Source: Thermoplasmatales archaeon (GTDB lineage Archaea > Thermoplasmatota > E2 > DHVEG-1). Taken from it: a stretch of DNA of 64,000 nt. The stretch covers positions 1-64,000 of the forward strand of contig DAOVGR010000080.1 of the NCBI GenBank assembly GCA_030672305.1, read 5' to 3'. Shown here in pieces: positions 8,497-18,140 of this stretch. Made by a program: the position numbers and the translations under genes. The stretch's first letter is position 1. The number at the start of each line of letters is the position of its first letter. Under the pieces are notes generated by a model, which saw only the letters and a program-made list of their open reading frames with translations, searched no databases and was not told the DNA's origin.

Positions 8497-10413
8497 TTAA
8501 GAAGTTATATCCTTGATAATCTCGTCTTGTGAGTAAAAGTGGATATTATCGTCTTTGTCTGTTTCTCCTTCTCCATAAAGTGCCCATCCGGCATATGGTA
8601 CATCTGGTTGAACTAAGATTTTTATTTCCTTGTAATTTGGATATTTATCTTTGTCTTCAAGTTTAAATACTAACCAGTTAGCATCTATTGGATCAACTGG
8701 TGACCATCCTTTCATATCTTTCGTAATTTTTTCTGTTAATTCCTCATCATATGCATAGCCAGTTACCGAAGTCTCTGTCTCTCCATATACTATCTTATCA
8801 AACCCTGGAGGGTAGAAAAATATTTCTTCAATAAGTTCAGCATTATATTGGTAACTAGGTACAAATAGCATTAACCAGTCATTTTGATCATAGGGCGGTC
8901 CGTTACTACCATCAGAATAATCTAGTAACTTTGTTTTATATATGTGATAGTAGTTCATAACACTGTAATAATTTCCCCAAGTTTCATCGTACTTTTTTGC
9001 TGCTTGTCTTCCTTGTGCATAAGTGAAATTATCGCATCCTTCAAAAGTCCATGGCGATATCCCAACGCTGTGACCTAATTCATGCATTAGAGTTGAAGCT
9101 ACTTTTATTCGTATCCCTCTTCCGGTTGGTGGAATCTTATAAATAAGTAAATTTTTAAGAATTGATTTAGGTTTAAGGTTATAAGCAATATGTATGGTAT
9201 CGTAAACATTTGATTTTGAAGGGTGATTAAAAGCTCCAGCATGTCCCATTACAACATATCTAAATATACCCTTTCTTTCATCTGGGAAATGATGGTTGTA
9301 AAATTGTAGAATCATACCAGAATCTTGAGATAGTTGATCATAATGTTGTAGTTCTTCTCCTCCGCCGTTTTGTGGAGTGTCTGGCCAACCATGATCAAAA
9401 TACATCTTGATATTGTGTTCAGCATATTTTTCAATAATTGCTTGTTGAGATTCCTCCCATAATATGTGTGGAGGGTCAAAAAGTCCGCCTTTACCCATAT
9501 AGTCTACTTCTATGTAAATATCCTGAGAGAATGGATCTGCTAACCATTTTGCCATTTGATATTCTTCAATATTTTCTAATCCATCTATATCTGGATCAAG
9601 TTTTTCATGATCATCCCATGTGAAAGGATCATAGCCCCATCTCCATTCCCAAGCAGTAGGAACACCATCTCCATCAGGATCTTTATCGCTATCATCCCTT
9701 TGTGGATCAGTACCCAAAATGTTTACCTCAGTCCAATATGGGATATAGTCTAAGTCAGAATCGATTTGATAAATATTAAACCACAACTCAAAGGTTTCTC
9801 CAACCCAATGTCCATAACCATCATAATCCCTAAGAGTATCATCACCATACCATCTACCAGTTTTATAATCATAAGTTACTTGTAATTTTCCCCTTTCAAC
9901 ATCTTTAGATTTTATACCCAATAATCCAGTTTTTACTTTTTCCATAAGAGTAATTGTAACCTCAGATGTATTTTGTTCTTCTTCGGCATCTCTCATTATT
10001 TTATTTTCCTGGAACATTGTGTCCCAACCAGTAAATAGTATCTCTTCTACTCTTCCCAAGTGTTCAACGTCTTTACTTATGTATTCTAGACCATCCAACT
10101 CGGCTACATAATAAAATGATGGTTTATTTTTCCAACTTTTCCCAGGTGACATAAGTTTATCATATAAACCTCTATGACGTATTCTTAAAACCTCAAGTAT
10201 TAAAGCCTGATTTTCAAAAGGACTAACTTTATTATCAAGTATGAACTCCTCTTTTTCTTCAACAATTTTTTCCTCTTTGAAAATATCTGTATAAGCAAAC
10301 ACACCTGCAACTATTAAAATAGCTACCACAATTAATGTGACTCCTGCTATAATTATTCTATTTGTTTTCATGTTTTTATTTACTTTTTTAGATTTTGCCA
10401 TTTTATCCCCCAA
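8497..10413 (-). CDS. Secreted/anchored zinc metalloprotease with Asp-rich calcium repeats
   Basis: A 638-aa protein starting with a basic stretch and TM helix (about residues 18-40). A mid region (about 215-290) carries Asp/Gly/Pro-rich repeats (DSDLDYIPYWTE, DSDKDPDGDGVP, DPDIDGLENIEEY) of the thrombospondin type 3 calcium-binding class. The catalytic helix is HELGHSVG at H444-H448, followed 38 residues later by SVMNY (M486), resembling a metzincin Met-turn. The usual third ligand (H or D three residues after the Gly) is not evident, so the ligand set may be unusual. The start could be the second Met (residue 5). A promoter-like AT-rich region of 264 bases lies upstream. It probably degrades extracellular protein or peptidoglycan-free surface material. 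Confidence 0.7.
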   Translation of the reverse strand: MGDKMAKSKKVNKNMKTNRIIIAGVTLIVVAILIVAGVFAYTDIFKEEKIVEEKEEFILDNKVSPFENQALILEVLRIRHRGLYDKLMSPGKSWKNKPSFYYVAELDGLEYISKDVEHLGRVEEILFTGWDTMFQENKIMRDAEEEQNTSEVTITLMEKVKTGLLGIKSKDVERGKLQVTYDYKTGRWYGDDTLRDYDGYGHWVGETFELWFNIYQIDSDLDYIPYWTEVNILGTDPQRDDSDKDPDGDGVPTAWEWRWGYDPFTWDDHEKLDPDIDGLENIEEYQMAKWLADPFSQDIYIEVDYMGKGGLFDPPHILWEESQQAIIEKYAEHNIKMYFDHGWPDTPQNGGGEELQHYDQLSQDSGMILQFYNHHFPDERKGIFRYVVMGHAGAFNHPSKSNVYDTIHIAYNLKPKSILKNLLIYKIPPTGRGIRIKVASTLMHELGHSVGISPWTFEGCDNFTYAQGRQAAKKYDETWGNYYSVMNYYHIYKTKLLDYSDGSNGPPYDQNDWLMLFVPSYQYNAELIEEIFFYPPGFDKIVYGETETSVTGYAYDEELTEKITKDMKGWSPVDPIDANWLVFKLEDKDKYPNYKEIKILVQPDVPYAGWALYGEGETDKDDNIHFYSQDEIIKDITS

Positions 10414-10677
10414 ATTTATTTTCTATTAATTTTATCGGTATTTAAGATTTACTATTTTAATTATATTGGGCTTTTTATTTATATTATAACAATTTATGGC
10501 ATTATAAATTTTATCATTTAATTATTTTATGTAAAATATATTAACAAAAAAAAGTTTTCCACATTATTTTTTTAATATAAATTTGGTAGATTAAGTGTAA
10601 AATTATTAAATTTTTAATTATTACTTTTAGTAAACTCTTCGGTAATTATTTAAACTAATTTATCTAATGACCTTATA

Positions 10678-11949
10678 TTGTTAAACACAAAATTAAATCA
10701 AAAAAAAATTTTAAAACCTCCTAACCAACAATCTAGTAGTCTATGTGCTTTATGTAGAGGGACGAAATTTCTATGTGGGAAATCTCGTTGTCCAGTTCTA
10801 GTAAAATTTCACTCTAGAGACAAGGTCCAACCATTAATTGATAAAGTGAGAATTGGCGGATCTTCCCCCCCTAGTGTTTTCATAGGCCGGATAGGTTATC
10901 CAAAGGTATCAATTGGCCCTATGGTCCCTCCAATTACTGGAGACACCTCATTAATAGATACTCCTGAGCTTTGGTTAAATAGAAGTTTAGATGATATTGT
11001 TGATTTTCGTTCAATGCTTATTCGCGGGAAGCATACAGTTGATGTTTTCGATGTTGAAAGTTCTAATAAAATTGTAGAATATACAAGAGAACTTGCCATG
11101 TCAAAAAATAGTGTTTTTACTGATGTATTATTTGAAAAAAAACCTAAAGGCAGAATTGCTTTTTATGATGAATCCCAACCACATGGACCTTCAGCACCAT
11201 TAAAGAGTTTTAGTATCTCAAATCCAAAATATGAACAGCATATTGAAAAAGCATTTTACGACACAGATTTGAAATCAAGCAAAGCAATTTTAAGTTTATA
11301 CAAGAATGGTGTAAATATTTCAAAAATACAACGAGCCTTTAGTGTAGGAGCATTTGGTAAAAAAAAATATAGACGTTTTGTACCAACCAGATGGAGCATT
11401 ACTGCAGTTGATTCAAGTATTGGAGAAGCTATGATGAAAAATACAAAAACATATCCATGGATTAATGAATTTAGAGTATACTATCATAATCAATTTGATA
11501 ATAGATGGGCAGTTCTTATGACACCTTCAGAATGGCAGTATGAATTAATTGAGGCATGGTATCCAAATACAACTTGGAATCCATATGGTAGATCAATTTC
11601 TATATTCAACAGTTATGAATTTTACAAAGGTAGAACAAAATACGCAGAGATAGGAGGTTGTTATTATGCAGCTCGTCTTGCAATAAATGAATTATTAAAT
11701 AATGAACGTAGACAAGCAGGAGCTGTTGTTCTTAGAGAGGCTCATCCTGGTTATATACTGCCTATTGGTGTATGGAATGTCCGTGAAAGTGTGAGAAAAG
11801 CACTGAAAGAAACGTATGAAAAATTTGAAACTCTTGATCAAGCACTAATCTACATTTCAAATAAAATGGATATACCATTACAGAGATGGATTCGTAATAG
11901 TGCAATTCTAAAAAATCAATTGTATCAGAAAAGACTTGAGGATTTTTAG
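10678..11949 (+). CDS. Nre family DNA repair protein
   Basis: A 423-aa protein with the Nre-type N-terminal zinc motif C23-x2-C26-x6-C33-x4-C38 (CALCRGTKFLCGKSRCP), the conserved core with IGRIGYPKVSIGPM and the C-terminal domain. It ends QKRLEDF, a match to the QxxLxxF PCNA-interacting (PIP) box found at the tail of Nre proteins. Halophile NreA/NreB act in repair of DNA damage by mitomycin C through PCNA. The start is a TTG; the next ATG would remove the zinc finger and is rejected. The upstream 264 bases are AT-rich without another gene. A radical SAM gene starts 8 bases downstream. Confidence 0.85.
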   Translation: MLNTKLNQKKILKPPNQQSSSLCALCRGTKFLCGKSRCPVLVKFHSRDKVQPLIDKVRIGGSSPPSVFIGRIGYPKVSIGPMVPPITGDTSLIDTPELWLNRSLDDIVDFRSMLIRGKHTVDVFDVESSNKIVEYTRELAMSKNSVFTDVLFEKKPKGRIAFYDESQPHGPSAPLKSFSISNPKYEQHIEKAFYDTDLKSSKAILSLYKNGVNISKIQRAFSVGAFGKKKYRRFVPTRWSITAVDSSIGEAMMKNTKTYPWINEFRVYYHNQFDNRWAVLMTPSEWQYELIEAWYPNTTWNPYGRSISIFNSYEFYKGRTKYAEIGGCYYAARLAINELLNNERRQAGAVVLREAHPGYILPIGVWNVRESVRKALKETYEKFETLDQALIYISNKMDIPLQRWIRNSAILKNQLYQKRLEDF

Positions 11950-11957
11950 GAATAATT

Positions 11958-12743
11958 ATGCAAATTAGGGAAGTAAAATGCAAAACAGCATTGTCAAATT
12001 CAACTTTACCTGGCTTAAATTATTCTCTTAATCCATATAGGGGTTGTCAACATAATTGTGCTTATTGTTATGTTCCAAATGTTTTACGAATTAAAAGAAG
12101 TAATTGGGGTAAGTTTGTTGACATTAAAAAAAATATCCCAAATGTTCTTTCAAAGGAATTAAGAAATAAAAAACATGGTGTAATTGCAATTTCAACTGTT
12201 ACAGATCCTTATCAACCAATTGAAAAAAAATGTAATATTACAAGGTACTGTTTAGAACAACTGCTTATTTATGATCTCCCAATTAATTTACAAACAAAGT
12301 CTAAGTTAATCACAAGAGATTTAGACATTATATCAAAATTTTCAAATGCTGAAATAATGTTTAGTATCGGTACATTAGATGATAATGAAAGAAAACTTTT
12401 AGAGCCATATACTTCAACTATTCAAGAAAGACTTGATGCTTTAAAAAAGTGTTCTGAAATAGGAATTAAAACAAGTATATTTTTTGGTCCAATTTACCCA
12501 ACTATATCACCTGAAAATTTATCAAACATTATTGAGATCTTTAAAGAAAATGGTGCAGCAGAGATTATGATCGATAAATTCAACCTTAAACCAGGCGTGA
12601 AAGAAAACGTTGAAAAATCAATAAGATCAAATAAATTATTTCTAGAAAAATTTGCAAAAATTCAAACTAACTATAAGTTACAAAAAGAAAAATTATATGA
12701 AATCGGTAAAAAAAGAAATGTGAAAATTGTTGATGCATTTTAA
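11958..12743 (+). CDS. SPL-family radical SAM protein
   Basis: A 261-aa enzyme with the cluster motif C30-x3-C34-x2-C37 in NPYRGCQHNCAYCYVP, diagnostic of the group related to spore photoproduct lyase (Rv2578c-like). Also conserved are the STVTDPYQPIE segment and the TKSKLITRDLD strand. The reaction is unknown for this clade; members use SAM to make a 5'-deoxyadenosyl radical. The gene lies 8 bases after the Nre gene, so a shared role in nucleic-acid repair or modification is plausible but not shown. It lacks the C-terminal part of true spore photoproduct lyases. Confidence 0.75.
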   Translation: MQIREVKCKTALSNSTLPGLNYSLNPYRGCQHNCAYCYVPNVLRIKRSNWGKFVDIKKNIPNVLSKELRNKKHGVIAISTVTDPYQPIEKKCNITRYCLEQLLIYDLPINLQTKSKLITRDLDIISKFSNAEIMFSIGTLDDNERKLLEPYTSTIQERLDALKKCSEIGIKTSIFFGPIYPTISPENLSNIIEIFKENGAAEIMIDKFNLKPGVKENVEKSIRSNKLFLEKFAKIQTNYKLQKEKLYEIGKKRNVKIVDAF

Positions 12744-12744
12744 G

Positions 12745-15700
12745 TTAATTTCTAAAACATTTTAAAAAACTGGATAATCTTTTTTGAAAAAATAGTATAA
12801 CAATTATTACAAAACTAATGATTGCTAATAAAAAACCAATTCCTGGTCCCCAACTTGATGGCAAAATTTCACCTTCTGCAATTCCGGGAAGACTTGTTTC
12901 AAGGTTACCATTTCCCATAAAGCTACCGACACCAACCCCAGTGATTTGTCCCATCGCGTAAGAAAATATTGAAACTGTAAAAATTAAAAAAACAATGCTT
13001 AAAATTGAAAAGACCATAGTAGTTCTTCTAAGTCTTTCTTTTGTAAAAATAGTTGTAAAAATTATTAAACATGATATTACAAGTAAAATTGACAGCAATG
13101 CAAGAATCATGGTAATCTCAGATGGGACTTGGCTTACATCTCCTCCAATAATATCTGAAGAAGAACTAAGAGTAACAATCTTAGGCGGAAATAAAAGCGT
13201 CTTTGTGGAAGTTTCTATATTTCCATCATCACCATTTAAAATCCACCAAGGTGAAAAAAGTGCCATAATTAATAGAGCTAAAACAAAAAGGGTCATTCCA
13301 GTATAAAATTTCTTTTTCAAGAACATAAATAAAATTGAAAATATTGCTAGAATGATTCCAAGATAGATTACAATATTATGAAAGAAGGATTCTTGCGAGG
13401 TTAATATATCAATTTCTTTATCTCCTCTTACATGGATTTCTTGCTTAGCAATATCTTTATTCTCTGAATTAACAATTATTTTATATTGACCTGGGGGAAC
13501 AGTAATTTTTACTTTACCATTCTTATCAATTGATAATCTCTCAGTCTTTGTATTTCTTTGTATAGTAATTTCGCCACCTGAAAGAGAATAACCATAAGAA
13601 TTCATAGTATCAAAATCAAGCTCATATTCAGCCGGAAACAAGACATCAACAGAGTTATCTTCTGGAATTGAAAGCTTATTTTCAACTTCAAATGATTTGA
13701 ATTTCATAAAAAGATCGTATTCTGCTGGATAAAGATTAGTAAAAAGATATTCTCCCTCTCTTGTTTTTTCTGCAGTTATTCGAACAGGTTCTATCATTTC
13801 ACTACTTGTTAGCTCGGGGTCTACTTCAACTGCTGGTGCAAAACCCCATTTATCTTTAAGATTTAGATTTAACTTAAAATGTTCAATTGAAAATGATTCT
13901 TTTAATTTGACGAAGCGGTTAACAAAGCCCAATTTTACTTTTTTTTCTTCAATTAAAAAACCTTGATAAAGCACCTTTAAAATGTATGGTTTGACAGTAT
14001 AACAAGGAGCATTTAGTAATACAGTCCCATTTTTATCAGAAATCGCATTAGCTATTGTTTCTCCATTACTTTCTAATGAAAACTTCACATTTTCAATTGC
14101 ATAATCAAATTGATCTACAATAGATAATTTTACTGTTCCTTGTGGTCTACAAAAAATTCGGACTTTTTCATCCTTTTCGAGTTTAACAATTGAAAAACCA
14201 ATATATTGTTTTTCTCTATTAAAAAGCAGGTTTTCTTTATATATTTTTACTACATAGGTACCAGGTTCTAAATCTGGAAATCTTATTTTTTTAAAAAATG
14301 AAATATTTCTCCAGTCAAACATTCCAACTAAGGTTTTTAATATTTGAAGAAAAGATTTATCCTCAAAATCAAGCTCAATTGCACCAATAGGTAGTCTTCC
14401 AATAGATCCTGCTGATTTAAAGGAATTTTCTTTATAAAGCTCAGCGCTAATGTATAGAATATTTTTACCAAGCAAAGCAGAAAGAAGTGATCCCATAGGA
14501 GCTGAAGGTGCAAAATGAACAGAAACAGTCAAGGAATATTTATCTTCCTCTTCTGCCCCATCAGTTACATTCCCTCTAGATACTGGGAAAGTTTTAATTA
14601 ATGTTTGAAATATTTTAGATTCAGTATCTACTTTTTCATAACCTTCATTTTCATCTGTGATAAATAGAACATTGAAATTTACATGAAAATCTTGAGGGAG
14701 AACAGTTAATTGATTTTCACCTTTTTCATATGCATTTCTTCCTAAAAAAACACTACCTGTATCTCCTTCAATACCTGGTAATTTAATATTTTGTTTAACA
14801 TATGATTTAATTTGAATTCCATCATCCGCTCCATCAACAAATCCTATGTTTGAATCCATTATTAGACCATGCACTTTACCTGTTGTAGGATCACTTAAAG
14901 ATACCCATCCTTTACTACCAAGATCTATATCATCCTCTGTTGACAAAATTAGCTCCTTTGCAACAGACTCAGGATCACTTGGTACATAATACTCTTTAAT
15001 TGACTCAGTTTCGTCATATAGATTTAGATTTGGAAGCAAGTTACCAACATTCATCTTTTCAATTGTCGTACTTCTCGCTTTGATGGTAATAATTCCTGTA
15101 TATGCTCCATCTAAAACATCTGGATCTTCAATATTGATAGTTTTAATAACCTCATGATCTACATTAACAAAAATCCTTTTTGTTTCAGTTGGACAAAAAT
15201 AATAGGTGTAAATGTTATCTGTTATAATATTTCCTTGAGGTGATGTGCTTTCTACCCTTAATCTAACCATTAGATTGCCATCAACAATGATTTTCTTAGT
15301 TGCCTTAGTCGCTGCTGAAGGACCGGTATAATCTGGTTCGCCTTTTACTCCATATCTTAAATCAAAAGCTGCAAGTTGCTCTATTGTGTTGGTTTCTAAT
15401 ATATCAGCATTAGGAATACATTTAGCTATTGTGTGAGATACTGGATTTCCGATGATTTCTCCTTTTTGGATTACAGCATAAATTATTAATCCATCTTCAA
15501 ATATCCCGAAATAATCGAAATCTATTTTTTGTCCTGATATTGGCTCAAAATAATAATGTGTATCTTCTAAGGTTAAATGATCTTCATAATTTGGAGCTTC
15601 TGTTTCTGATGAATCATAAAAAACATAATACTTTTCTTTTCCATTTGCCTTTTCGGGTATAAGAAAAACAAGACTGCAAGATTTAATATTAGCATCATCA

Positions 15701-16011
15701 ATGTATTCTAAATCATAAATCTGCGAATCTATTTCTACCAAATCCGAACCATCATCAATACCTACTCGAATTGAATGATGTTTTTCATCTATTGCCCAGC
15801 AAGGATTAGAAAACTCTACTCGTAAATCAATAGGTTGGAATTTTGCAATATCTATACTTGTATCAATTGGAATATTTATTTCTTGTTTATATGTAAGTTT
15901 ATCAATATCTTGTGAATTGTAATTACTATTTGCTTTTATTTGAATTATAGAAGAAGATAATAAAAGTATGATAATAAGAATTGAAATTCTGCTTTTTAAT
16001 ATTTTTTTCAT
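12745..16011 (-). CDS. Large surface protein with regulatory-like beta domains and C-terminal membrane domain
   Basis: A 1088-aa protein of unknown function. A signal peptide (about residues 8-28) is followed by a region similar in style to DUF2341 domains (KEKYYVFYDSSE). About 300 aa of mixed sequence follow, then a series of carboxypeptidase-regulatory-like beta sandwiches (KFSLESNGETIANAISDKNG, and KNGKVKITVPPGQYKIIV near 810). Four or five C-terminal TM helices (about 880-930, 985-1010, 1020-1050 and 1060-1080) anchor it. The architecture suggests an envelope receptor or transporter accessory protein. It converges on the radical SAM gene with a 1-base gap. No family can be named for the whole protein. 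Confidence 0.6.
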   Translation of the reverse strand: MKKILKSRISILIIILLLSSSIIQIKANSNYNSQDIDKLTYKQEINIPIDTSIDIAKFQPIDLRVEFSNPCWAIDEKHHSIRVGIDDGSDLVEIDSQIYDLEYIDDANIKSCSLVFLIPEKANGKEKYYVFYDSSETEAPNYEDHLTLEDTHYYFEPISGQKIDFDYFGIFEDGLIIYAVIQKGEIIGNPVSHTIAKCIPNADILETNTIEQLAAFDLRYGVKGEPDYTGPSAATKATKKIIVDGNLMVRLRVESTSPQGNIITDNIYTYYFCPTETKRIFVNVDHEVIKTINIEDPDVLDGAYTGIITIKARSTTIEKMNVGNLLPNLNLYDETESIKEYYVPSDPESVAKELILSTEDDIDLGSKGWVSLSDPTTGKVHGLIMDSNIGFVDGADDGIQIKSYVKQNIKLPGIEGDTGSVFLGRNAYEKGENQLTVLPQDFHVNFNVLFITDENEGYEKVDTESKIFQTLIKTFPVSRGNVTDGAEEEDKYSLTVSVHFAPSAPMGSLLSALLGKNILYISAELYKENSFKSAGSIGRLPIGAIELDFEDKSFLQILKTLVGMFDWRNISFFKKIRFPDLEPGTYVVKIYKENLLFNREKQYIGFSIVKLEKDEKVRIFCRPQGTVKLSIVDQFDYAIENVKFSLESNGETIANAISDKNGTVLLNAPCYTVKPYILKVLYQGFLIEEKKVKLGFVNRFVKLKESFSIEHFKLNLNLKDKWGFAPAVEVDPELTSSEMIEPVRITAEKTREGEYLFTNLYPAEYDLFMKFKSFEVENKLSIPEDNSVDVLFPAEYELDFDTMNSYGYSLSGGEITIQRNTKTERLSIDKNGKVKITVPPGQYKIIVNSENKDIAKQEIHVRGDKEIDILTSQESFFHNIVIYLGIILAIFSILFMFLKKKFYTGMTLFVLALLIMALFSPWWILNGDDGNIETSTKTLLFPPKIVTLSSSSDIIGGDVSQVPSEITMILALLSILLVISCLIIFTTIFTKERLRRTTMVFSILSIVFLIFTVSIFSYAMGQITGVGVGSFMGNGNLETSLPGIAEGEILPSSWGPGIGFLLAIISFVIIVILFFQKRLSSFLKCFRN

Positions 16012-16137
16012 GAATTAAAATATTAATATTTTATATTTATATAAAGATATCTTATTTATTTGTAAAACAAATAATTGTATCGGGGCATTATTTTAAAAAT
16101 AAATTTCAATTAAATGAAACCAATCTTTTTGGCGTCA

Positions 16138-17256
16138 TTAAAACATAATATTTTCATTTCGATAATCTGTAAAAAAATTTAAGATTTCATTTTCTGTAAC
16201 TATCCCCTTTCTCTTTAATTTAGCATAATTTAATATCTTTTCCACATCATCTTTATTTGCTACAAGTTTCATTTTTTCTAATTTTTGTCTAACTGTTTGA
16301 ATGCCTGCCATTTTATCTAATATAAAATCTCTTTTTTTACCAACAAGCTCGGCTGGAAATAATTCATAATGACTCGGATTATTCACAACAGCAGAGACAT
16401 GAAGACCTGCTTTATGTAAAAAGGCATTTTCACCAACAATAGGCATATTTGGTGGAATACTTATATCTGAATAATCAGAAACTATCTGTGAAATCTTAGC
16501 AAGTCTATCCAATTTCCAATTTTTTTTCACTTTATAAAAACAATTTAATGCCAGGCATATTTCTGAAAGAGGAGTTATTCCAACCCGTTCTCCTATTCCA
16601 TTTACTGTTACATCAATAAGTGTAGCTCCCGCTTCATATGCTGCTAAAGAATTTGCTGTAGCAAGACCTAAATCATTATGACAATGGACATTTAATTTTA
16701 CATTTAAATCTGCCTTTATTTTTTTTACAAAATTGTACATATTAATAGGTGTCATTGCCCCAACTGTATCTGCGATACTTATTCTGTCTGCCCCAGCTTC
16801 GATAGCGGCTCTTGATGCTTTAATTAGATATTCATATTCAGTTCTAGTTGAGTCTTCAGGAGTATATCTTACTTTTAATCCATGATCTTTTGCATATGTA
16901 ATTGTATTTGTAATTTGTTCAATTGCTTTTTCTAAATCTAATTTGAAGTGTTGTTTTAATCTTTTTTTTGAAACACAGAAAAAGATTCCGACCCAATCTA
17001 CATCACATGAAATTGCATAGTCTATATCTTCTTTTTTTGCTCTGCAGTGGGCAAGTATATCCGCATCGTATCCTTGATTTGATATTAGTTTTACACCTCT
17101 AAAAACATCATCTGAAACTACTGGATGTCCTGCTTCTATTATGTCTACTCCAAAATCATCTAACAAATTCGCAATTGACAGTTTTTCTTCTATACTAAAA
17201 GTAACTCCTGGTGCTTGTTCACCTTCCCGTAGTGTAGTGTCAAGAATCTCTACCAT
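16138..17256 (-). CDS. Homocitrate synthase (alpha-aminoadipate lysine pathway)
   Basis: A 372-aa member of the isopropylmalate synthase family that joins acetyl-CoA to a 2-oxoacid. The TIM barrel has LDTTLREGEQAPGV at the N-terminus (catalytic Arg-Glu, metal Asp), metal ligands in NVHCHNDLGLATANS, and NGIGERVGITPL. A short helical C-terminal region (about 270-372) replaces the long LeuA regulatory domain, as in homocitrate synthase and AksA; the HKAGLH motif is present. The adjacent LysW carrier makes homocitrate synthase for lysine the best call; citramalate synthase or AksA cannot be excluded. The gene follows lysW by 10 bases in one transcript. Confidence 0.75.
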   Translation of the reverse strand: MVEILDTTLREGEQAPGVTFSIEEKLSIANLLDDFGVDIIEAGHPVVSDDVFRGVKLISNQGYDADILAHCRAKKEDIDYAISCDVDWVGIFFCVSKKRLKQHFKLDLEKAIEQITNTITYAKDHGLKVRYTPEDSTRTEYEYLIKASRAAIEAGADRISIADTVGAMTPINMYNFVKKIKADLNVKLNVHCHNDLGLATANSLAAYEAGATLIDVTVNGIGERVGITPLSEICLALNCFYKVKKNWKLDRLAKISQIVSDYSDISIPPNMPIVGENAFLHKAGLHVSAVVNNPSHYELFPAELVGKKRDFILDKMAGIQTVRQKLEKMKLVANKDDVEKILNYAKLKRKGIVTENEILNFFTDYRNENIMF

Positions 17257-17266
17257 TAATTCACCA

Positions 17267-17410
17267 TTATTCTTCAGGAGGTCCTAGTTGCAAGCCAATA
17301 AGTGTGTTACCAACTAACTCTAGTTCAATACCGCACCCATCACATTCTATTCTTTCTCCTTGCACACTATCAATATGAATTCTTGTACCACATTCAACAC
17401 ACTTTAACAT
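17267..17410 (-). CDS. lysW: LysW-type alpha-amino-group carrier protein, 47 aa
   Basis: A short acidic zinc-ribbon protein with two Cys pairs (C4-x2-C7 and C23-x2-C26) separated by a strand pair (RIHIDSVQGERIEC), the LysW layout. In lysine biosynthesis LysW carries alpha-aminoadipate on the gamma-carboxyl of its C-terminal Glu. The usual ending EDWGE is replaced by GPPEE, but the terminal residue is still Glu, so the carrier chemistry is possible. The gene is too short for many ORF callers. It shares an 80-base divergent promoter region with an ACT-domain gene and leads the homocitrate synthase operon. Confidence 0.8.
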   Translation of the reverse strand: MLKCVECGTRIHIDSVQGERIECDGCGIELELVGNTLIGLQLGPPEE

Positions 17411-17438
17411 ATTATCTGTGAGATATTTAACAAAAAAT

Positions 17439-17470
17439 TATATATATACTTATTGTGATTATAATCACAA
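17439..17470 (+). promoter_or_regulatory. TATA box followed by a perfect 18-bp palindromic operator
   Basis: A TATA element (TTATATATATA, about 17438-17448) is followed by TTGTGATTATAATCACAA at 17453-17470, a perfect inverted repeat. For the plus-strand gene starting at 17490 the palindrome covers the expected transcription start, an ideal repressor position. It is also 43-60 bases upstream of lysW, within reach of that divergent promoter. A half-site-like match (TTGTGATTATAA) occurs at 231-242 upstream of the UbiA gene. Operator function is inferred. Confidence 0.55.
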
Positions 17471-17489
17471 ATATCTTATGGTGTTTGTG

Positions 17490-18140
17490 ATGGTAACAAT
17501 AAGTAATATTGTACAAAAATTAGTCGATGATAACGTTTATATTCAAGAGTCTATGAATCAAAATATCCTATCATTTGCATCTTTAGCAAGTCAATTAAAG
17601 CCAGAAATTGAGGAAATACTTGGAAAACCTGTTAAAAAACATGCAATAGAAATGGCATTAAGAAGATATTCAGGTCAATTAAAGCATAAACACAAAACAG
17701 TTTCTTTTGACTATTCTTCAGATATAATAATGAAAACAAAGATTTGTGATATCGCTGTTTTAAGATCACCTTCACTATTAATGAAGCTTAAAAAATTATA
17801 TGATATCGTAGATTTTGAAAAAAGCGATATACTAAACATTATACAGGGAAGCTCAGAGGTTATTATTGTTACTAATGAACGATATAAAAATAAATTACTT
17901 GAGATTCTAAAAGATGAAAAAATTTTAATGACAGAAGAAAACTTGGTTTCTTTGACAATGACATTTTCCAAAGATTTTTTCTATACACCTGGTGTAATAT
18001 TTAATATAATTCGTAATGTAGCTTGGGAAAATATTAACATTTATGAAATTGTTTCAACAAACACTGAACTTACATTCATAATTCATAAAAAAGATGCTAT
18101 GAGAGGATATAAAGCACTCGAAAAGCTTATCCAAACATAA
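17490..18140 (+). CDS. ACT-domain protein, putative lysine-pathway regulator
   Basis: A protein of 216 aa from the ATG at 17490; an in-frame GTG at 17418 would add 24 residues but would lie upstream of the TATA box and operator, so it is rejected. The N-terminal 75 residues are helical and basic (GKPVKKHAIEMALRRYSGQLKHK), which could bind DNA. The C-terminal part (about 85-215) looks like two small-molecule-binding ACT-like folds, the second (VSLTMTFSKDFFYTPGVIFNIIRN) resembling the ACT repeats of aspartate kinase. The gene is divergent from lysW-homocitrate synthase and has a palindromic operator at its own promoter. A role as amino-acid-sensing autoregulator of lysine synthesis is inferred; no characterised homologue is recognised. 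Confidence 0.5.
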   Translation: MVTISNIVQKLVDDNVYIQESMNQNILSFASLASQLKPEIEEILGKPVKKHAIEMALRRYSGQLKHKHKTVSFDYSSDIIMKTKICDIAVLRSPSLLMKLKKLYDIVDFEKSDILNIIQGSSEVIIVTNERYKNKLLEILKDEKILMTEENLVSLTMTFSKDFFYTPGVIFNIIRNVAWENINIYEIVSTNTELTFIIHKKDAMRGYKALEKLIQT

